Assembly (NCBI RefSeq): GCF_009831625.1
Contig: NZ_WUUS01000007.1
Coordinates: 1 to 64,000, forward strand
DNA length: 64,000 bases
Origin: Halobaculum saliterrae
GTDB taxonomy: Archaea > Halobacteriota > Halobacteria > Halobacteriales > Haloferacaceae
Reading direction: 5' to 3'
In this document: in pieces, positions 7,227 to 15,621 of the stretch
Layout: each line of letters starts with the position of its first letter
Numbering within the stretch: the stretch's first letter is position 1
Program-made: the position numbers and the translations under genes
Notes under the pieces: generated by a model
What the model was told of the DNA's origin: nothing
What the model saw: only the letters and a program-made list of their open reading frames with translations
Databases searched by the model: none

Positions 7227-8081
7227 ATGACCGACGACTCCGGCGTCGCGGGACTTCGCGCGACCCTCCGCGAGAACCCCGCCGGCCACTGGCTGTCGAC
7301 CCCCTCGCCGCAGATCGCCGAACAGCTCGCGCTCACCGACGCCGACTTCGTCGTGATCGACACCGAACACGCGCCGACGGACACCGAGTCCGTGGAGGCG
7401 GCCGTCCGCGCTGTCGACGCCGCGAACGGTCGCGGCGACTCGGGCGGACCCGACGCCGACGGCGACGCGAAGAGGGCCCCGGGCGCCGATGGCGACCCGG
7501 ACGCCGCAAACGACACGGCGGCCGTCGTTCGGGTCGCGTGGAACGACCACGTCCGGATCAAGCGCGCGCTCGACACCGGCGCCGCGGGCGTGATGGCGCC
7601 CCAGGTGAACACCCCGGAGGAGGCCGAGGCGTTCGTCGAGGCGGCGCGCTACCCACCAACGGGTCGCCGCGGCGTCGCGGGGACGCGCTCGTCGGCGTAC
7701 GGTCGCGACCTCGACGACTACTACGACCGTGCGAACGACCGCGTCGCGACGATCGCCCAGATCGAGACCGAAACGGCGGTCGAGAACGCCTCCGAGATCG
7801 CCGCCGTCGACGGCCTCGACGCGCTGCTTGTCGGCCCCGCCGACCTCTCCGCGGATCTGGGCGTCTTCGGGGAGTACGACTCCGACCGGTTCCTCGCGGC
7901 CGTCGAGGCGGTGCTCGCGGACAGCGAGGTGCCGGTCGGGACGCTCGCGACCGCGCCCGCGGAGATCGACCGCTGGGCGTCGGTGGGATACGACTACCAG
8001 ATCGTCGGCGTCGACGCCGGCTACGTCGCCGCCGGCGCGGAGGCGGCGCTGGAGCGGTACGCCGACGACGGGGAGGAGTGA
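7227..8081 (+). CDS. HpcH/HpaI aldolase family protein
   Basis: A 284-residue class II (metal-dependent) aldolase-type TIM barrel. The core motifs are FVVIDTEHAPTD (metal/substrate region), VRVAWND, GAAGVMAPQVNTPEEA and the metal-binding IAQIETETAVEN with GLDALLVGPADLSADLG. Such enzymes cleave or form 4-hydroxy-2-oxo acids such as 2,4-dihydroxyhept-2-enedioate; the exact substrate is not readable. About 30 residues of Gly/Asp-rich sequence (around residues 68-97) are inserted just before a core strand, probably a surface loop. The ATG at 7227 is chosen over upstream in-frame ATGs because the segment before it is basic and unlike the family. Confidence 0.9.
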   Translation: MTDDSGVAGLRATLRENPAGHWLSTPSPQIAEQLALTDADFVVIDTEHAPTDTESVEAAVRAVDAANGRGDSGGPDADGDAKRAPGADGDPDAANDTAAVVRVAWNDHVRIKRALDTGAAGVMAPQVNTPEEAEAFVEAARYPPTGRRGVAGTRSSAYGRDLDDYYDRANDRVATIAQIETETAVENASEIAAVDGLDALLVGPADLSADLGVFGEYDSDRFLAAVEAVLADSEVPVGTLATAPAEIDRWASVGYDYQIVGVDAGYVAAGAEAALERYADDGEE

Positions 8082-8115
8082 GTCTGAGGTTCGGTGGGGC
8101 GAGTCGAGAACCCGG

Positions 8116-8292
8116 TCAGACGGAGCGGCCGGGCTCGCTCGTGCCGATCAGGTACGTCCCGTAGGTGAGCAGCGCCGCTGCCGGGAGAAGCGCCCAACTC
8201 GCGAGCGACCCGGACTGCGGGGCCAGGCTCGGGAAGAACAGCACGGTACCGACGAGCATGAGGACCGCGCCGATGGCGACCGGTTTGTCCAT
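8116..8292 (-). CDS. 58-residue two-helix membrane protein
   Basis: A short open frame reading MDKPVAIGAVLMLVGTVLFF then a second hydrophobic stretch (SWALLPAAALLTYGTYLIG) and a short polar tail. It has the two-helix hairpin pattern and codon use of other small haloarchaeal membrane proteins. It lies between, and downstream of, the DUF1684 gene on the same strand with a 32-nt gap, so co-transcription is possible. No family is recognised and no function can be given. Confidence 0.65.
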   Translation of the reverse strand: MDKPVAIGAVLMLVGTVLFFPSLAPQSGSLASWALLPAAALLTYGTYLIGTSEPGRSV

Positions 8293-8324
8293 GGCTGCCC
8301 ATGGCGCCTCACCCGTACTAAGGG

Positions 8325-8948
8325 TTACTTTTCTCCCGATCGCTCGAGCGCCGGGTCGCGCTCGCCGGCGGGGACCGCGACCTCGAGCCAGTTGTCCGTC
8401 GGCGGCAGCGGGCAGGCGAACGCGTCCGCGAACGCGCAGAAGGGCGTGTACGCGAGGTTGAAGTCCAGCGTCACCTCGTCGATCTCGCCGAGGTCACCGT
8501 CGGGGTGGAGGTCCATGTACCGGCCGCCGTCGTACGTCTGCTGGCCGGTGGTCTTGTCGCGGAACGGGAGGAACAGCGCCGCCGAGCCCTCCGCCCGCAG
8601 CGCCGCCAGCGACTCCTCGACCTCGCCACCGCCGGCGGCCGGGAGCGTGAACGAGAGCGTCGCGACGCGGTGGAACCGCTCTGCGGTGCCGTTGCGGACC
8701 GTCAACTCCACCGACTCCGGGTCGTCGTGCACATCGACGGCCGCCCGAACGCGGAAGGCGGGATCGGGCTCGAAGTAGTCGAGACCGTCGAAGTCGTCGC
8801 GCAGCGCCGGGTCGAGCGGCGACTGCGGGTCGCTCGCGAGGAACTCGTCCTTCTCGTCGCGCATCTCGCGGAGGCGCGCGAGCCACTCGTCGTCGCCGTC
8901 TTCGGCGGTGTCGGCGGTGTCGGCGTGAACGTCGGCGTCGTCGGTCAT
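8325..8948 (-). CDS. DUF1684 family protein
   Basis: A 207-residue cytoplasmic protein. An acidic N-terminal tail (about 1-20) is followed by the DUF1684 domain, recognisable from TYDGGRYMDL, the DFNLAYTPFCAF stretch and the C-terminal CPLPPTDNWLEVAVPAGE pattern shared by the family in bacteria and archaea. The biochemical role of DUF1684 is not established. I chose MTDDAD as start since the 18 residues before it do not resemble the family. The upstream sequence includes a tRNA T-arm-like string that I consider accidental. Confidence 0.88.
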   Translation of the reverse strand: MTDDADVHADTADTAEDGDDEWLARLREMRDEKDEFLASDPQSPLDPALRDDFDGLDYFEPDPAFRVRAAVDVHDDPESVELTVRNGTAERFHRVATLSFTLPAAGGGEVEESLAALRAEGSAALFLPFRDKTTGQQTYDGGRYMDLHPDGDLGEIDEVTLDFNLAYTPFCAFADAFACPLPPTDNWLEVAVPAGERDPALERSGEK

Positions 8949-9080
8949 ACCCGGGATTCGGTGCCGCGAGGGTTCAATCCCGCGTTCCGTCTCGTCGGAC
9001 ACCGTCCGGCGCCGCCGCTGGGGTGGTCAACGGGTGCACGCCGGCACGAAAGATCGGTGGCGTTCGACGGGCGAGGCGGC

Positions 9081-9686
9081 TTACCGGCGGGCCAGCAGGG
9101 CGGCGCCGACCAGCGCGACGAGCGCCGCGGCGACGCCGAAGCCGGGTCCGCTCGTCTCGGTGGGCTCGTCGGTCGCGGCGGTCGTGTCGTCACCGCCGTC
9201 GGTCGCGGTCGCCGTCTCGGTGGCGGTCGCCGTGGCGGTGGGCGTGGCCGTCTCGGTTTGCTCGACCGTCACGTAGCCGGCCTCGCCGATCGGCTGGCCG
9301 TTCTCGTTCGTGTACGGCTGGTCGGCGGAGGCGTTGAACGACTCGTCGCCGTCGTCCGTTCGGACCTCACCGACGACGACCTGACTGCGCGAGAACGCCG
9401 GCGAGACCTCGAGGGTCACGTCCTCGTGGGTACCCTCGTCGAGGTACTCCGAGACGCCGACGATGCCGCCGGAGGCGTTGTAGACGACGACGAAGCCGCC
9501 GTCGGGCAGCGTCGCCTCCGCGACGGTCACCGACTCGGCGCCGGTCTGGTCGTCGACGCTCACGTCGGCGGTGGCGTTCGTTGTCTGTGCGGTCGCGGTG
9601 CCGGCGGCGAGGCCGCCCGTGAGGGCGACGGCGCCGACCAGCACGGAGAGCAGTACGAGTGCGGGGAGCGTAGATCGTGCGTTCAT
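9081..9686 (-). CDS. Secreted DUF7282-like protein with PGF-CTERM-type anchor
   Basis: A 201-residue exported protein. Residues 1-34 form a signal peptide with an Ala-rich end (GTATAQ). Residues about 40-140 are a single beta-rich DUF7282-like domain with VTVAEATLPDGGFVVVY and DVTLEVSP. A Thr/Ala/Pro linker (about 145-175), suited to O-glycosylation, leads to SGPGFGVAAALVALVGAALL and a final ARR. That tripartite end is the PGF-CTERM sorting signal processed by archaeosortase ArtA and lipid-anchored at the S-layer. Function of the exposed domain is unknown. Confidence 0.88.
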   Translation of the reverse strand: MNARSTLPALVLLSVLVGAVALTGGLAAGTATAQTTNATADVSVDDQTGAESVTVAEATLPDGGFVVVYNASGGIVGVSEYLDEGTHEDVTLEVSPAFSRSQVVVGEVRTDDGDESFNASADQPYTNENGQPIGEAGYVTVEQTETATPTATATATETATATDGGDDTTAATDEPTETSGPGFGVAAALVALVGAALLARR

Positions 9687-9928
9687 CTGTAGCAGGAACT
9701 CGCGGCGTTCGTGACGCCGGAGCTGTCTCGCGCTTCACGGCTCGCACGAAAGAGTCCGTCGCTCTCGAACGTACCTAGTTGCCATACGGCGTGGGGATCG
9801 GTGGCGATACTCGGACCGGATCCGGGAGTCGACCGCGGAACGATCGAGGGCGGCAGTCGACCCCTCGACGACCCGCCGGGCCCGGGCGGTGCGCCGGGCT
9901 TTTGCCGACCGGCGACCGCGGGTCGACC

Positions 9929-11230
9929 GTGCTCACCTGCTACGCCTGCGACCACGCCGTCGAGTCGGGCCAACGGTGCCCCGACTGCGGCGAGCCGCTG
10001 TGGTTCGATACCGACCCCGAGGGCCTCTCGTGGCCCGATCGCGGCGGCGTCTGGGCGTTCGCCGATCTCCTCCCGGTCGACCCGCCGCGGGGCGGCCTCG
10101 CGGCCGCGGCCGGCGCGACGCCGCTGATCCGGGCGCCCGAACTCGACGTCGACGGCGCCCGCGTCCACGTGAAACTGGAGGGGACCAACCCGACCGGCTC
10201 GTTCAAGGACCGCGGGAGCGCGGTCGGCGTCGCCGCGGCGGTCGCGGACGGCACCGGCACGGTCGGCACCGTCTCCCACGGCAACATGGCCGCCTCGATG
10301 GCCGCTCACGCCGCGAGCGCCGACCTCGACTGCGTCGTGCTCGTGCCCGCCGACATCTCCGACTCCCGGCTCGACCGGATCGCGGCGTACGGCCCGCGGA
10401 TCGTCCGCGTCGACGGCGACTACGGCCGGCTCTACCACGACGCGCTCGATCTGGGTCCCGAGGCGGGGATCGCGTTCGTCAACTCCGACTCGCCGCTGCG
10501 GGTCGCAGGCCAGAAGACGACGACGCTGGAGGTCCTGCGAGCGTTCGCCGCCGGGGAGGTCGAGGAGGCCGAGGGGGACGTGAATGTTGGGGACGACAGC
10601 GGGGTCGAGAATCCCGAGGCGGCGTCGCCGGCGGCGACGCCCGACGCGGTCGTCATGCCGGTCAGCAGCGGCGGCCACGCCAGCGCCGCGTGGAAGGCCG
10701 TCCGCGAGGCGACCGAGGCCGGACTCGTCGACGACCCGCCGCGGCTGTACTTCGTGCAGGCGGCGGCGTGTGCGCCCGTCGCCGACGCGTTCGCGCGCGG
10801 CGACGACGCGGTGACGCGGCTGGAGGCCGAGGAGGTCGGAGAGACGGTCGCGTACTCCATCGCCAACCCCGACCCGCCGAGCGGCACGCGCGCGCTCTCG
10901 GCCGCCCGCGACACCGACGGCGCGGTCCTCGCGGTCGACGACGACGCGATCCGCGCGGCGCGGCGGGACCTCGCGGCCGCCGGGATGCGCGTGGAGGCCG
11001 CGTCCGCGACGCCGCTGGCGGGGCTCCGTCGGCTCCGCGAGCGCGGCGCGGTGGACGCGGGCGAGCACGTCGTTCTCGTCGCCACCGGCGTCGGCTACGG
11101 CGGAACTGACGACGGCGACGACGGCGACGGCGATGGCGGCGACGACGGCGCCGGACCGGCCGACGCCGAGACCGTAACACGGGAGAGACTTGCGGCGGCG
11201 CTCGGTGTGGGATCGACAGACGGCGAGTGA
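9929..11230 (+). CDS. thrC: Threonine synthase
   Basis: A 433-residue PLP enzyme of fold type II. A short N-terminal zinc ribbon (CYACDHA, then CPDCGE) precedes the catalytic domain. The Schiff-base lysine is Lys93 in NPTGSFKDRGS, and SHGNMAASMA forms the phosphate-binding region. It converts O-phosphohomoserine to threonine. The GTG at 9929 is chosen because it opens the zinc ribbon and follows a CTTTTGC element 27 nt upstream. Acidic insertions occur near residue 215 and near the C-terminus (GTDDGDDGDGDGGDDG), probably salt-adaptive loops. Related lyases such as cysteine synthase lack this N-terminal ribbon. Confidence 0.9.
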   Translation: MLTCYACDHAVESGQRCPDCGEPLWFDTDPEGLSWPDRGGVWAFADLLPVDPPRGGLAAAAGATPLIRAPELDVDGARVHVKLEGTNPTGSFKDRGSAVGVAAAVADGTGTVGTVSHGNMAASMAAHAASADLDCVVLVPADISDSRLDRIAAYGPRIVRVDGDYGRLYHDALDLGPEAGIAFVNSDSPLRVAGQKTTTLEVLRAFAAGEVEEAEGDVNVGDDSGVENPEAASPAATPDAVVMPVSSGGHASAAWKAVREATEAGLVDDPPRLYFVQAAACAPVADAFARGDDAVTRLEAEEVGETVAYSIANPDPPSGTRALSAARDTDGAVLAVDDDAIRAARRDLAAAGMRVEAASATPLAGLRRLRERGAVDAGEHVVLVATGVGYGGTDDGDDGDGDGGDDGAGPADAETVTRERLAAALGVGSTDGE

Positions 11231-11249
11231 AAACGCGGAACCGAGCCGC

Positions 11250-12119
11250 TTAGAGGAAGTCCTCGATGTGGTCGGCGACCTCGTTGGGGGTGTCGCCGAC
11301 GGGGACGCCCGCGTCGTTGAGCGCGGAGATCTTCGACTCCGCGGTGCCGGTGCCCGATCCCGAGACGATGGCGCCGGCGTGGCCCATGCGCTTGCCCGGC
11401 GGGGCGGTGCGGCCGGCGATGAAGCCGGCGACGGGCGTGTCCATGTTCTCCGCGATGAACTTCGCGGCCTTCTCCTCGTCCTCGCCGCCGATCTCGCCGC
11501 ACATGACGACGGCCTTCGTGTCCTGGTCGGCCTCGAACGCCTCCAGCGCGTCGACGAAGGTGGTCCCGATGATCGGGTCGCCGCCGATGCCGATGGCGGT
11601 CGTCTGGCCGATGCCGCGCTCGGTCAGGTTCGAGACGACCTGATACGTCAGGGTGCCCGAGCGGGAGACGAGGCCCACGTCGCCCGACTCGAAGATGTTG
11701 CCCGGGAGGATCCCCAGCTTCGCCTCGCCGGGGGTGATGATCCCGGGGCAGTTCGGGCCGATGAGGCGGGTGTCGACCTCCGAGAGGCGCTTGTTCACCT
11801 TCGCCATGTCCTGGGTCGGGATCCCCTCGGTGATGGCGACCACGAGGTCGAGATCGGTGTCGAGCGCCTCGAAGACGGCGTCGCCGGCGAACGCCGGCGG
11901 GACGAACACGACGGAGGCGTCGGCGTCCTCGGCGTCGACGGCCTCGTCGACGGTGTCGTAGACGGGGACGCCGGCGACCTCCTGACCGCCCTTCCCGGGC
12001 ACCGCGCCCGCGACGACGTTCGTGCCGTACTCCAGCATCTGTTCGGTGTGGAACTTGCCTTCCCCGCCCGTGATGCCCTGCACCACGACCCGGGTGTCGT
12101 CGTCGACGAAAATGCTCAT
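11250..12119 (-). CDS. sucD: Succinate-CoA ligase, alpha subunit
   Basis: A 289-residue subunit of usual length. The CoA-binding Rossmann part begins [19 protein letters not shown], and the phosphorylated active-site histidine is His247 in GHAGAIVSG. With SucC it interconverts succinyl-CoA and succinate in the TCA cycle with substrate-level phosphorylation of ADP or GDP. Its ATG overlaps the sucC stop (ATGA, 4 nt), so it is the second gene of the sucCD operon. Expression depends on the promoter in front of sucC. Confidence 0.97.
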   Translation of the reverse strand: MSIFVDDDTRVVVQGITGGEGKFHTEQMLEYGTNVVAGAVPGKGGQEVAGVPVYDTVDEAVDAEDADASVVFVPPAFAGDAVFEALDTDLDLVVAITEGIPTQDMAKVNKRLSEVDTRLIGPNCPGIITPGEAKLGILPGNIFESGDVGLVSRSGTLTYQVVSNLTERGIGQTTAIGIGGDPIIGTTFVDALEAFEADQDTKAVVMCGEIGGEDEEKAAKFIAENMDTPVAGFIAGRTAPPGKRMGHAGAIVSGSGTGTAESKISALNDAGVPVGDTPNEVADHIEDFL

Positions 12120-13261
12120 TGGGTCACCTCCTCCGCGTTCTTGACTGCACGCTGTACCGCGTCCTCGAGCGTTCCCTCGACCTGCACGAGGTCCTCGTTG
12201 AGGATCTCCATCCCCTCCTCGGCGTTCGTCCCCGCGAGGCGGACGACGACCGGCTTGGGGATCTCGTCGAACCCCTCCAGCGCCTCGTTGATCCCCTTGG
12301 CGACCTCGTCGCCGCGGGTGATCCCGCCGAAGATGTTGAACACGACCGAGTCGACGTTCTCGTCGGAGAACACCATGTCGAGCGCCTTCGTGACGCGCTC
12401 GGCCTTGGCGCCGCCGCCGATGTCGAGGAAGTTGGCGGGCGATCCGCCGTAGTAGTCGACGAGGTCGAGCGTCGTCATCACCAGCCCCGCGCCGTTGCCG
12501 ATGATGCCGACGTTGCCCGACAGGCGGACGTAGTCGAAGCCGTACTCGTTGGCCTTCGCCTCCAGCTCGTCGCCGGCGGCCTCGTCCTCCATCTCCGCCA
12601 GCTCGGGCTGGCGGAACAGCGCGTCCTCGTCGATGTTCATGACCGCGTCCGCGGCGACGACCTCGCGGTCGGACGTGATCATCACGGGGTTGATCTCGAT
12701 GTCGGAGGCGTCCCTCGACTCGTACAGGTCGTAGAGGGTCCCCAGGATCGACGCCACGTCCATCGCCACGTCGTTCGGGATGCCCGCCTCGAAGACGACC
12801 TTGCGGGCCTGATACGGGTGCAGGCCGAACGCGGGGTCGATGTGCTCGCGGGCGATCTTCTCCGGCGTCTCCTCGGCGACGGACTCGATGTCGACGCCGC
12901 CCTCGGTCGACACCATCGCGACGGGTTCGCCCTCGTTGCGGTCCATCGTGATGCCGACGTACAGCTCGTTCTCGAAGTCGACGCCGGCCTCGACGAGGAC
13001 CCTGTCGACCGTGTATCCCTTGAGGTCCATCCCGAGGATGGACTCGGCTGCCTCGCGCGCCTCCTCGGCGCTCGTGGCTATCTTGATGCCCCCAGCCTTG
13101 CCGCGTCCACCGACGTGGACCTGCGCCTTGATCGCCGCCGGGTAGCCGATCTCGTCGACCGCGTCCATGACCTCGTCGACGGTGGACGCGAGCCGCGAGT
13201 CCGGGGTCGGGATCCCGGCGTCGGCGAAGACCTGCTTCGCCTGGTACTCGTGGAGTTTCAT
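12116..13261 (-). CDS. sucC: Succinate-CoA ligase, beta subunit
   Basis: A 381-residue beta subunit with the ATP-grasp nucleotide-binding domain. It starts [18 protein letters not shown] and contains [15 protein letters not shown] (nucleotide binding), and the C-terminal [15 protein letters not shown] that contacts the alpha subunit. The MKLHEYQ start is fixed by family alignment, and a TATA-like box lies about 30 nt upstream. First gene of sucCD. The ADP versus GDP preference is not clear from sequence. Confidence 0.97.
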   Translation of the reverse strand: MKLHEYQAKQVFADAGIPTPDSRLASTVDEVMDAVDEIGYPAAIKAQVHVGGRGKAGGIKIATSAEEAREAAESILGMDLKGYTVDRVLVEAGVDFENELYVGITMDRNEGEPVAMVSTEGGVDIESVAEETPEKIAREHIDPAFGLHPYQARKVVFEAGIPNDVAMDVASILGTLYDLYESRDASDIEINPVMITSDREVVAADAVMNIDEDALFRQPELAEMEDEAAGDELEAKANEYGFDYVRLSGNVGIIGNGAGLVMTTLDLVDYYGGSPANFLDIGGGAKAERVTKALDMVFSDENVDSVVFNIFGGITRGDEVAKGINEALEGFDEIPKPVVVRLAGTNAEEGMEILNEDLVQVEGTLEDAVQRAVKNAEEVTQ

Positions 13262-13273
13262 GCGTGTGGATAT

Positions 13274-13283
13274 CAACCGGTTG
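13274..13283. repeat. 10-nt palindrome between TATA box and sucC start
   Basis: CAACCGGTTG is a perfect palindrome lying between the TATA-like box and the sucC ATG, where a bound regulator could block initiation. A 10-mer can arise by chance, so operator function is a suggestion. Confidence 0.45.
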
Positions 13284-13288
13284 GTGGG

Positions 13289-13294
13289 TTAAAT
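13289..13294 (-). promoter_or_regulatory. TATA-like box of the sucCD operon
   Basis: Minus-strand ATTTAA is centred 30 nt before the sucC ATG, giving a transcript with little or no leader. Confidence 0.55.
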
Positions 13295-13383
13295 CCCGCC
13301 GATTCCGGTCGCGATCGTGCGGCCGTCCGTTGGCGAACGCGTCCGCCCGCTCGCGCCGCCGCAAGCGACGTGCGCCCGGCAGT

Positions 13384-13674
13384 TCACGCCCGCTGCACGA
13401 GCACCTGTCCGATCGCGGCCAGTAGGAGTCCGACGGCGGCGGCGACGCCCGACCACAGCACCGACGGGCGCAGGAGGACGTCGTTGCACCCGTCGGTGTA
13501 CGTCACCGTCGGCGGCCACGCCTGCACCCCGGTGACGGCGAACTCGGCGAGCTGCCGCGGGCCGGGGCAGAACGCCTCGGTCGTCGCGGCGACGGGGCCG
13601 ACCGTCACCAACAGCACCGTGCAGACGAGCAGCCCGGCGCCGAACAGCGTCGCGCCGGCGTGCCGGATGAACAT
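13384..13674 (-). CDS. Small membrane protein with two helices and an exposed Cys pair
   Basis: A 96-residue protein with membrane helices at about 9-30 and 71-92. The roughly 40-residue loop between them is probably extracellular and holds two Cys (AFCPGPRQ and DGCNDVL) that could form a disulfide. The ATG at 13674 is close to the start of the first helix. No family recognised. It sits between sucCD and the divergent oxidoreductase gene without sharing a transcript with either. Confidence 0.7.
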   Translation of the reverse strand: MFIRHAGATLFGAGLLVCTVLLVTVGPVAATTEAFCPGPRQLAEFAVTGVQAWPPTVTYTDGCNDVLLRPSVLWSGVAAAVGLLLAAIGQVLVQRA

Positions 13675-13797
13675 GTCCGACCGCTACCACGGCGGACGGT
13701 TTCACTCCACCGGTCGGCCGTGCCGGTACTCCCTCCGGAGCGCTCCGTGTTTCCGCCGTCGCCCGGAGTTAAGTCGCCTCGGCGGGAGGGAACGACC

Positions 13798-14760
13798 ATG
13801 CGAGCGGTCCGCTTCCACGAACACGGCGACGAATCGGTACTGCAGGTGGACGACGTCGATCGACCCGAGCCGGCACCCGACGAGGTGCTCGTCGAGGTCG
13901 CCGCCGCGGGCGTCAACCCCGTGGACACGTACTTCCGAGAGGGCTCGTACGAGCCGTACGGCCTGCCGGCGATCCCCGGCGTCGACGCCGCCGGAACGGC
14001 CGCCGCGGTCGGCGAGGCGGTCGAGGGGATCGCCGAGGGCGACGAGGTGTTCGCGACGGGTCTCTCCAGCACCATGCCCGGCGGCTACGCCGAGTTCGTC
14101 GCGGTCCCCGACGACCGCATCGCGGCGCTGCCCGACGGCGCCGACCTCGTCGCCGCCGGCGGCGCGGGCGTCGCCGCCGTCACGGCCTGGCGCGCGCTGA
14201 TCCAGCACGCGAACCTGCGGCCGGCCGAGACGGTCCTGATCCACGGCGGCTCCGGCGGCGTCGGCCACGCGGCGGTGCAGGTCGCCGCCGCGGCGGGGGC
14301 GACCGTGATCACGACGGCCGCGCCGGAGTACCACGACGAGGTCGCGGCGCTCGGCGCGGACGCGGTGCTCGATTACGGCCGCGACGACCTCGCGGAGGCG
14401 GTCGTCGCCGCCGCCGACGGCGACGGCGTCGACGTGATCCTCGACCACCGACTCGACGAGTACCTCGGCTTCGACGCCGAGGTCGCGGCGCAGGGCGGTC
14501 GCGTCGTGGGGATCGGTGAGAACGACCCCGCGATCGGGTTCCCGGAGTCCGCTGCGGCCCGCGGCAAGGACCTGAACCTTCAACTCATGTCGATGTTCAA
14601 CACGCCGAGCCTCGCGGACGCGCTCGACGACCTCGCCTCGCTGTGGGGCGATGACGTCTCGATCGAGGTGGCGGACAGGTACGACTTGGAGGACGCGGCG
14701 GAGGCCCAGCGGGCGGTGATGGAGGACAGCTTCCTCGGGAAGCTGGTCATCGAGCCGTAG
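13798..14760 (+). CDS. NADPH:quinone oxidoreductase-like protein (zinc-free MDR family)
   Basis: A 320-residue medium-chain dehydrogenase/reductase. The N-terminal GroES-like domain includes AAGVNPVDTYFREGSY, followed by PGVDAAGTAAAVG. The Rossmann motif is HGGSGGVGHAAVQVAAAAGA. The zinc-binding Cys and His of alcohol dehydrogenases are absent, as in quinone oxidoreductases (QOR). The expected reaction is NAD(P)H-dependent reduction of a quinone or an enone. A GTTAAG element 27 nt upstream supports the ATG at 13798. Substrate not predictable. Confidence 0.9.
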   Translation: MRAVRFHEHGDESVLQVDDVDRPEPAPDEVLVEVAAAGVNPVDTYFREGSYEPYGLPAIPGVDAAGTAAAVGEAVEGIAEGDEVFATGLSSTMPGGYAEFVAVPDDRIAALPDGADLVAAGGAGVAAVTAWRALIQHANLRPAETVLIHGGSGGVGHAAVQVAAAAGATVITTAAPEYHDEVAALGADAVLDYGRDDLAEAVVAAADGDGVDVILDHRLDEYLGFDAEVAAQGGRVVGIGENDPAIGFPESAAARGKDLNLQLMSMFNTPSLADALDDLASLWGDDVSIEVADRYDLEDAAEAQRAVMEDSFLGKLVIEP

Positions 14761-14816
14761 CCGCTCGCGAGATCCGGGCGCCGACGCCCACCGGCTCCCG
14801 GGAGCGGGAGCCCGAC

Positions 14817-15299
14817 TCAGCGGGCGCGCTCCGACTCGCGTGCCGGCGCGCTTCGGTCGCGTGGGCGACCCGAGTCGTCGACGACGCTGTCGAGTCGGCG
14901 TTCGAACTCGTCGTGGTCGATCTCCCCGGCCGCGTATCGGCGCTTCAGAACGTCGACCGGAGTCTCGTCCCCGTCACGGTCCCGTTCGCCGATGCGGCCC
15001 CGTCCGCCCGTCTCCGGGTACTCCGCCGCGCTCCCGACGTTCCCGATGAGCGAGAGGTACACCGGCCACAGAACGCCGAGACCGACTGCCGTCGTCGCGA
15101 GCAGCAGCGCGAACGCGATCGCCGATCCGACCAGCCCGACGAGCCCGGAGCCGTCGGTGACGGCGGCAAGCAGCAACAGCGGCCACACGAGACCAGCACA
15201 CCCGGCGAACAGGACACGCCCGAGCGTGCCGTCCGGCGTGTAGTGTTCCAGGAGTCGATGCAGCGATCGGAGGGTGGAGGCGTCGTCCGCGGGGGACAT
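14817..15299 (-). CDS. Membrane protein with C-terminal SHOCT domain
   Basis: A 160-residue protein with two membrane helices (about 27-50 and 53-85) and a cytoplasmic tail. The tail ends in a SHOCT motif, DVLKRRYAAGEIDHDEFERR (about residues 115-134), a short oligomerisation helix hairpin common in archaeal membrane proteins. The very end is Arg/Ser-rich. No enzyme motif is present. The gene stands alone between the QOR-like gene and a small zinc-finger gene on the same strand. Confidence 0.8.
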   Translation of the reverse strand: MSPADDASTLRSLHRLLEHYTPDGTLGRVLFAGCAGLVWPLLLLAAVTDGSGLVGLVGSAIAFALLLATTAVGLGVLWPVYLSLIGNVGSAAEYPETGGRGRIGERDRDGDETPVDVLKRRYAAGEIDHDEFERRLDSVVDDSGRPRDRSAPARESERAR

Positions 15300-15379
15300 A
15301 TGTTATCGAGACGGCAGGTCCACGAAAGGTCTTGCGCTCGGCCGGAATTCGGGAGTCGGTAACGCGGTCGGCGACCCGC

Positions 15380-15526
15380 TCAGTTCTTCTTCGCCCGGAC
15401 CTCCTTCCCACGCCGGACCATGTCCTCGCAGTGGGGGCACGCGCGGGGCCGGGTGATATCCTCCGGCTCGAACACCTTCACGTATCGCTCGGTCACGAAC
15501 GATTCGCAGTTCTGGCAGGTGGGCAT
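15380..15526 (-). CDS. Small zinc-finger protein (DUF7563-like)
   Basis: A 48-residue protein with CQNC and CPHC pairs about 25 residues apart, the pattern of a four-Cys zinc ribbon, starting MPTCQNCESFVTERYV. It closely matches small haloarchaeal zinc-finger proteins that I recall as DUF7563. I chose the inner ATG at 15526 because the motif begins there and a good TATA box sits 26 nt upstream. A nucleic-acid or protein-binding role is likely from the fold type only. Confidence 0.8.
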   Translation of the reverse strand: MPTCQNCESFVTERYVKVFEPEDITRPRACPHCEDMVRRGKEVRAKKN

Positions 15527-15548
15527 ACAACCCCGGCGGGGCACCTCG

Positions 15549-15554
15549 AATAAA
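15549..15554 (-). promoter_or_regulatory. TATA box for the DUF7563-like gene
   Basis: Minus-strand TTTATT is centred about 26 nt from the ATG at 15526 and fixes that start. Confidence 0.55.
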
Positions 15555-15621
15555 CGAATTACGGTCGACGGGCTCCGGGTCACTCCGTGTCACGTGCGTC
15601 CGACCCGAAGCGACGGTCGCG

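Noticed and set aside
8970-8981. tRNA T-arm-like string GGGTTCAATCCC
   Set aside because: It lies just upstream of the DUF1684 ATG. There is no D arm, anticodon stem or acceptor stem around it, so it is not a tRNA or a tRNA fragment I can support.
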